From: Rhodospirillales bacterium
GTDB lineage: Bacteria > Pseudomonadota > Alphaproteobacteria > Rhodospirillales > JAPHRK01
Direction of reading: 5' to 3'
Length of the DNA stretch: 46,360 nucleotides
Assembly (NCBI GenBank): GCA_026196105.1
Contig: JAPHRK010000001.1
Span: 1 to 46,360, forward strand
The translations under genes and the position numbers were made by a program. Below the pieces are notes generated by a model that searched no databases, had not been told where the DNA came from, and saw nothing but the letters and a program-made list of their open reading frames with translations. Below are positions 44,241 through 46,360 of this stretch, in pieces. Numbering within the stretch: the first letter of the stretch is position 1; each line of letters opens with the position of its first letter.

Positions 44241-44684
44241 TTATTTTGCCCAATCGACGATATAATCTTCTAGATCACCTGCGTCTCGTTCTGAAACGAT
44301 TCGTCCTTTGACGGATTTTTGTACTCGGTGGACGGTTTCTCGGTCGCCGCAGATGAGGTAGTGCCAGGGGGGAAGGTCTTTACCTTCATTAAGGAGGCGA
44401 TAGGCACAAGTAGAAGGCATCCACTTGAGGTCAGCGATATTTCGAGGCAGAAGTTCGACACAATCAGGCGCGGCAAGGGTTCGGGCCTGATAGTCAACAC
44501 AGCGGCACGTATCAAGGTCGAGAAATCGACAAGCCACATTGGTATAAGCGATCTCGCCTGTGTCCATGTCTTCGAGCTTATTTAAGCAACATTTCGCACA
44601 ACCATCACACAAGGATTCCCACTCGTCCAGGGACATATCCTTGAGTGATTTCGTTTTCCAAAAGGGAAGCTCTAAATTTACCAA
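44241..44684 (-). CDS. ycgN: YcgN/UPF0260 cysteine-cluster protein
   Basis: A 147-residue soluble protein with a conserved cysteine pattern: CDGCAKCCLNK, VACRFLDLDTCRCVDY, PDCVELLP, STCAYRLL and ICGD. The pattern suggests a bound zinc or iron-sulfur cluster; the function is unknown. The family homology begins at PFWKTKSL, so the start must be upstream of the first ATG. The only usual start is TTG 44684, which has no clear ribosome site. It is 110 nt downstream of phaZ. Confidence 0.86.
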   Translation of the reverse strand: MVNLELPFWKTKSLKDMSLDEWESLCDGCAKCCLNKLEDMDTGEIAYTNVACRFLDLDTCRCVDYQARTLAAPDCVELLPRNIADLKWMPSTCAYRLLNEGKDLPPWHYLICGDRETVHRVQKSVKGRIVSERDAGDLEDYIVDWAK

Positions 44685-44710
44685 TGGAACAGACTCGACT
44701 AATCACCTAA

Positions 44711-44742
44711 GGCCACAACTGTGGCCCGCCAACCGTTTGGCG
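44711..44742. terminator. Two adjacent perfect hairpins between phaZ and ycgN
   Basis: GGCCAC/GTGGCC (44711-44716, 44721-44726) and CGCCAA/TTGGCG (44727-44732, 44737-44742) stand side by side, each with a four-base loop. Neither has a U-run. They may mark the 3' end of phaZ mRNA. Confidence 0.5.
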
Positions 44743-44794
44743 TAAGCCTGAGTGGTGTTTGAACGAAGATTGATGTTAACCAATCTTGAAATTC

Positions 44795-46012
44795 CTAAGC
44801 ATTGTCGCGAATAAATTTGTGAATGCGTGGGACGATTTCGTCGCGCCAGCGTTTGCCGTTAAAGACACCGTAGTGACCAACGTTTGGCTCAGTGAACTTT
44901 ACTCGTTTTTTCTCAGGAATATTGGGGCAGAAATCATGAGCAGCGTGGGTTTGGCCTTGGCCCGTAATATCGTCACGGCCGCCTTCAACAGTCATCAAAG
45001 CGGTTTCATTAATCGCTTTTGTGTTAACCAAACGGCCTTCGCTCATCATTTCACCTTTGGGTAAATCATGACGTTGAAAGACAGTTTCAACAGTTTGCAA
45101 ATAGAACTCAGCAGGAAGGTCCATTACAGCAAGGTATTCGTCATAGAATTCACGGTGAGCTGCTGCGCTGTCTCCATCACCTTCAATCAAGTGTTGATAC
45201 ATGTCACGCTGGGCGTTTTGATGACGGTCCAAGTTCATGGAGATAAAGCTGCCAAGTTGCATAAAGCCTGGATAAACTTTACGCATAAAACCAGGATAGA
45301 AAGCTGGTACTGTAGAGACCATATTTTTTTCAAACCACTCAATAGGCCGCTCTTCTGCGAGCTTATTCACTTCCGTTGGATTCACCCGAGTATCCATAGG
45401 GCCACCCATTAGGATCATGGAGCGAGGCTTACAGTGCATTTTGTCTTCAGCCATCAAAGCAACAGCGGCCATGACTGGTACGCCCGGTTGACATACGGCG
45501 AGGACATGGACGTCTGGGCCAAGCATTTCCATGAAATTGACGACGTAATCAATATAAGTATCGAGGGTAAACTCGCCGCCAGCGAGAGGGATGTTACGGG
45601 CGTTGCGCCAATCGGTGATGTAAACATCATGGTTCGGCAGCAATTCTTCAACCGTTCCCCGTAGCAAGGTCGCATAGTGTCCAGACATTGGGGCGCAAAT
45701 CAGGACTTTAGGGTCTTTACGATCTGTATCGCGCTTGAAGTGCAGCAAATTGCAGAAGCGCAGGCTTAAAACGAACTCTTCTTCAACATCAACTACTTTG
45801 CCATCAATCATGGTCGTTGGTAATCTGAAATCTGGGCGGGCATAATGACGCAGAGCCCTAGAAACGATTTCGGCCTTTGCAGCAATAGAGCGACCAAAGT
45901 GGGTGTATGACACCGGCAACATAGGGTGTCTATAGAGCTCCTGAATGACATCAGCCATCACACGCATAGGAGCACTGGCCATATTTTTAAATTCGTTCAT
46001 TTGATAGAGCAT
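44795..46012 (-). CDS. phaZ: Intracellular polyhydroxyalkanoate depolymerase
   Basis: Mobilises stored poly-3-hydroxybutyrate. The 405-residue protein is of the granule-bound intracellular type, with an alpha/beta-hydrolase core. The nucleophile is cysteine in AVCQPGVP (Cys174), the acid probably Asp in VEGGRDDITG and the base His in NVGHYGVFNG. No signal peptide is present, as expected. The ribosome site before ATG 46012 is poor; ATG 46000 is an alternative. A TGC-rich dyad at 46073-46087 lies upstream. PHA storage fits the acs and ptsN genes in the window. Confidence 0.94.
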   Translation of the reverse strand: MLYQMNEFKNMASAPMRVMADVIQELYRHPMLPVSYTHFGRSIAAKAEIVSRALRHYARPDFRLPTTMIDGKVVDVEEEFVLSLRFCNLLHFKRDTDRKDPKVLICAPMSGHYATLLRGTVEELLPNHDVYITDWRNARNIPLAGGEFTLDTYIDYVVNFMEMLGPDVHVLAVCQPGVPVMAAVALMAEDKMHCKPRSMILMGGPMDTRVNPTEVNKLAEERPIEWFEKNMVSTVPAFYPGFMRKVYPGFMQLGSFISMNLDRHQNAQRDMYQHLIEGDGDSAAAHREFYDEYLAVMDLPAEFYLQTVETVFQRHDLPKGEMMSEGRLVNTKAINETALMTVEGGRDDITGQGQTHAAHDFCPNIPEKKRVKFTEPNVGHYGVFNGKRWRDEIVPRIHKFIRDNA

Positions 46013-46072
46013 GGGGAATCATCAATCAGGTAAGAGTTCAAATATTAGTATGCTTATAAAATGAACGAATTT

Positions 46073-46087
46073 TTGCTGCAGTGCAAC
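46073..46087. promoter_or_regulatory. TGC-rich site upstream of phaZ, candidate PhaR box
   Basis: TTGCTGCAGTGCAAC contains TTGC/GCAA arms around CTGCAG. The PHA-responsive repressor PhaR binds TGC-rich sequences of this type before phasin and pha genes in other proteobacteria. The site is 61 bp before phaZ. Confidence 0.35.
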
Positions 46088-46144
46088 ATATTTTATTAAC
46101 TGATTGATTTGTATTGTTTTTTTGTATTACCGGTCTTTGAAAAT

Positions 46145-46360
46145 TTAGACTGCACGGTCAATAAGGTGCAAAAAGGAACCAAAAACCCGCCCATTAATGA
46201 GCCCGGCGCCCCCTTTTGAGTTGCCCGAAGCATCTTCACAATCAAATATGGGCTGACCCTTTTCGTGGATAATTGAAGCATAATGGAATTCATGGCCTTT
46301 AAAGGCTTCACCTTTAGCGCCAAAGGGTGTTTCACATTTAAGGACACCTCGACGATAACC
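46145..46360 (-). CDS. cobB: Cobyrinate a,c-diamide synthase, C-terminal fragment (cut by window edge)
   Basis: The minus-strand frame entering at 46360 reads 71 residues to a TAA at 46145-46147. It contains GYRRGVLKCETPFG, the glutamine amidotransferase motif KGHEFHYAS with its catalytic histidine, and FGSFLHLIDRAV at the end, which match the CobB/CbiA C-terminus. The enzyme amidates cobyrinic acid in vitamin B12 synthesis. The remainder of the gene is outside the window. Confidence 0.8.
   Translation of the reverse strand, partial: GYRRGVLKCETPFGAKGEAFKGHEFHYASIIHEKGQPIFDCEDASGNSKGGAGLINGRVFGSFLHLIDRAV

Noticed and set aside
46096-46347. 83-codon minus-strand frame at the right edge
   Set aside because: The other minus-strand frame, open from 46360 to 46145, encodes clear CobB C-terminal motifs (GHEFHYAS, HLIDRAV), so this one is its shadow.

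Overview
The window looks like a chromosomal segment of a moderate-GC alphaproteobacterium, probably Rhodospirillales-like. This is inferred from gene content and order, not from a phylogeny. Pointers are the run RNase D-kdsD-lptC-lptA-lptB-rpoN-hpf-ptsN, a DivL-like kinase with tyrosine in place of the phospho-acceptor histidine, an NDUFA9-like protein, an sdhCDAB operon and an intracellular PHA depolymerase. No prophage, IS element, CRISPR array or rRNA was seen.

Layout. 1-2046 (-): a hybrid histidine kinase cut by the left edge. 2150-8900 (-): one tight operon, in transcription order a GAF/PP2C-phosphatase/HATPase protein, a STAS protein, MlaE-, MlaF- and MlaD-like proteins, an auxiliary lipoprotein and a 23S rRNA m5U methyltransferase. 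9083-11941 (+): PPK2, an M17 aminopeptidase and a MarR-type regulator. 11996-13009 (-): NDUFA9-like protein. 13251-13337: tRNA-Leu(CAG). 13526-20481 (+): RNase D, the LPS synthesis and export block, sigma-54, long HPF and EIIA-Ntr. 20655-25855 (+): PTS enzyme I, then a DUF3299/ZrgA/ABC/FtsX zinc-type locus behind a 34-bp palindrome. 25908-28786: divergent serA and ahcY. 28933-31620 (+): DivL-like kinase and a small unknown protein. 31679-33622 (-): acs. 33826-35630 (-): Rieske protein, EVE protein and a solute-binding-like protein. 35742-37202 (+): an adenylate-forming enzyme with no ordinary start codon. 37199-38661: a mercury-type merR/merT/merP/GDCCVxC locus without merA. 38726-40568: NAD(P)-binding protein divergent from TetR-NnrU. 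40646-44007 (-): succinate dehydrogenase. 44241-46012 (-): YcgN-like protein and PhaZ. 46145-46360 (-): the C-terminal end of cobyrinate a,c-diamide synthase.

The most promising system is the first operon. A phosphatase and kinase-like module fused in one protein, together with a STAS protein carrying the DSSG phospho-switch motif, is co-transcribed with an Mla phospholipid transporter. In E. coli the STAS protein MlaB is a subunit of that transporter, so the arrangement suggests lipid transport controlled by serine phosphorylation. Other notable points are an apparent AUC start codon, a Zur-type 34-bp palindrome, a possible Shine-Dalgarno-masking leader in ahcY and a leaderless TetR gene. 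No stretch longer than about 300 bases lacks a gene.
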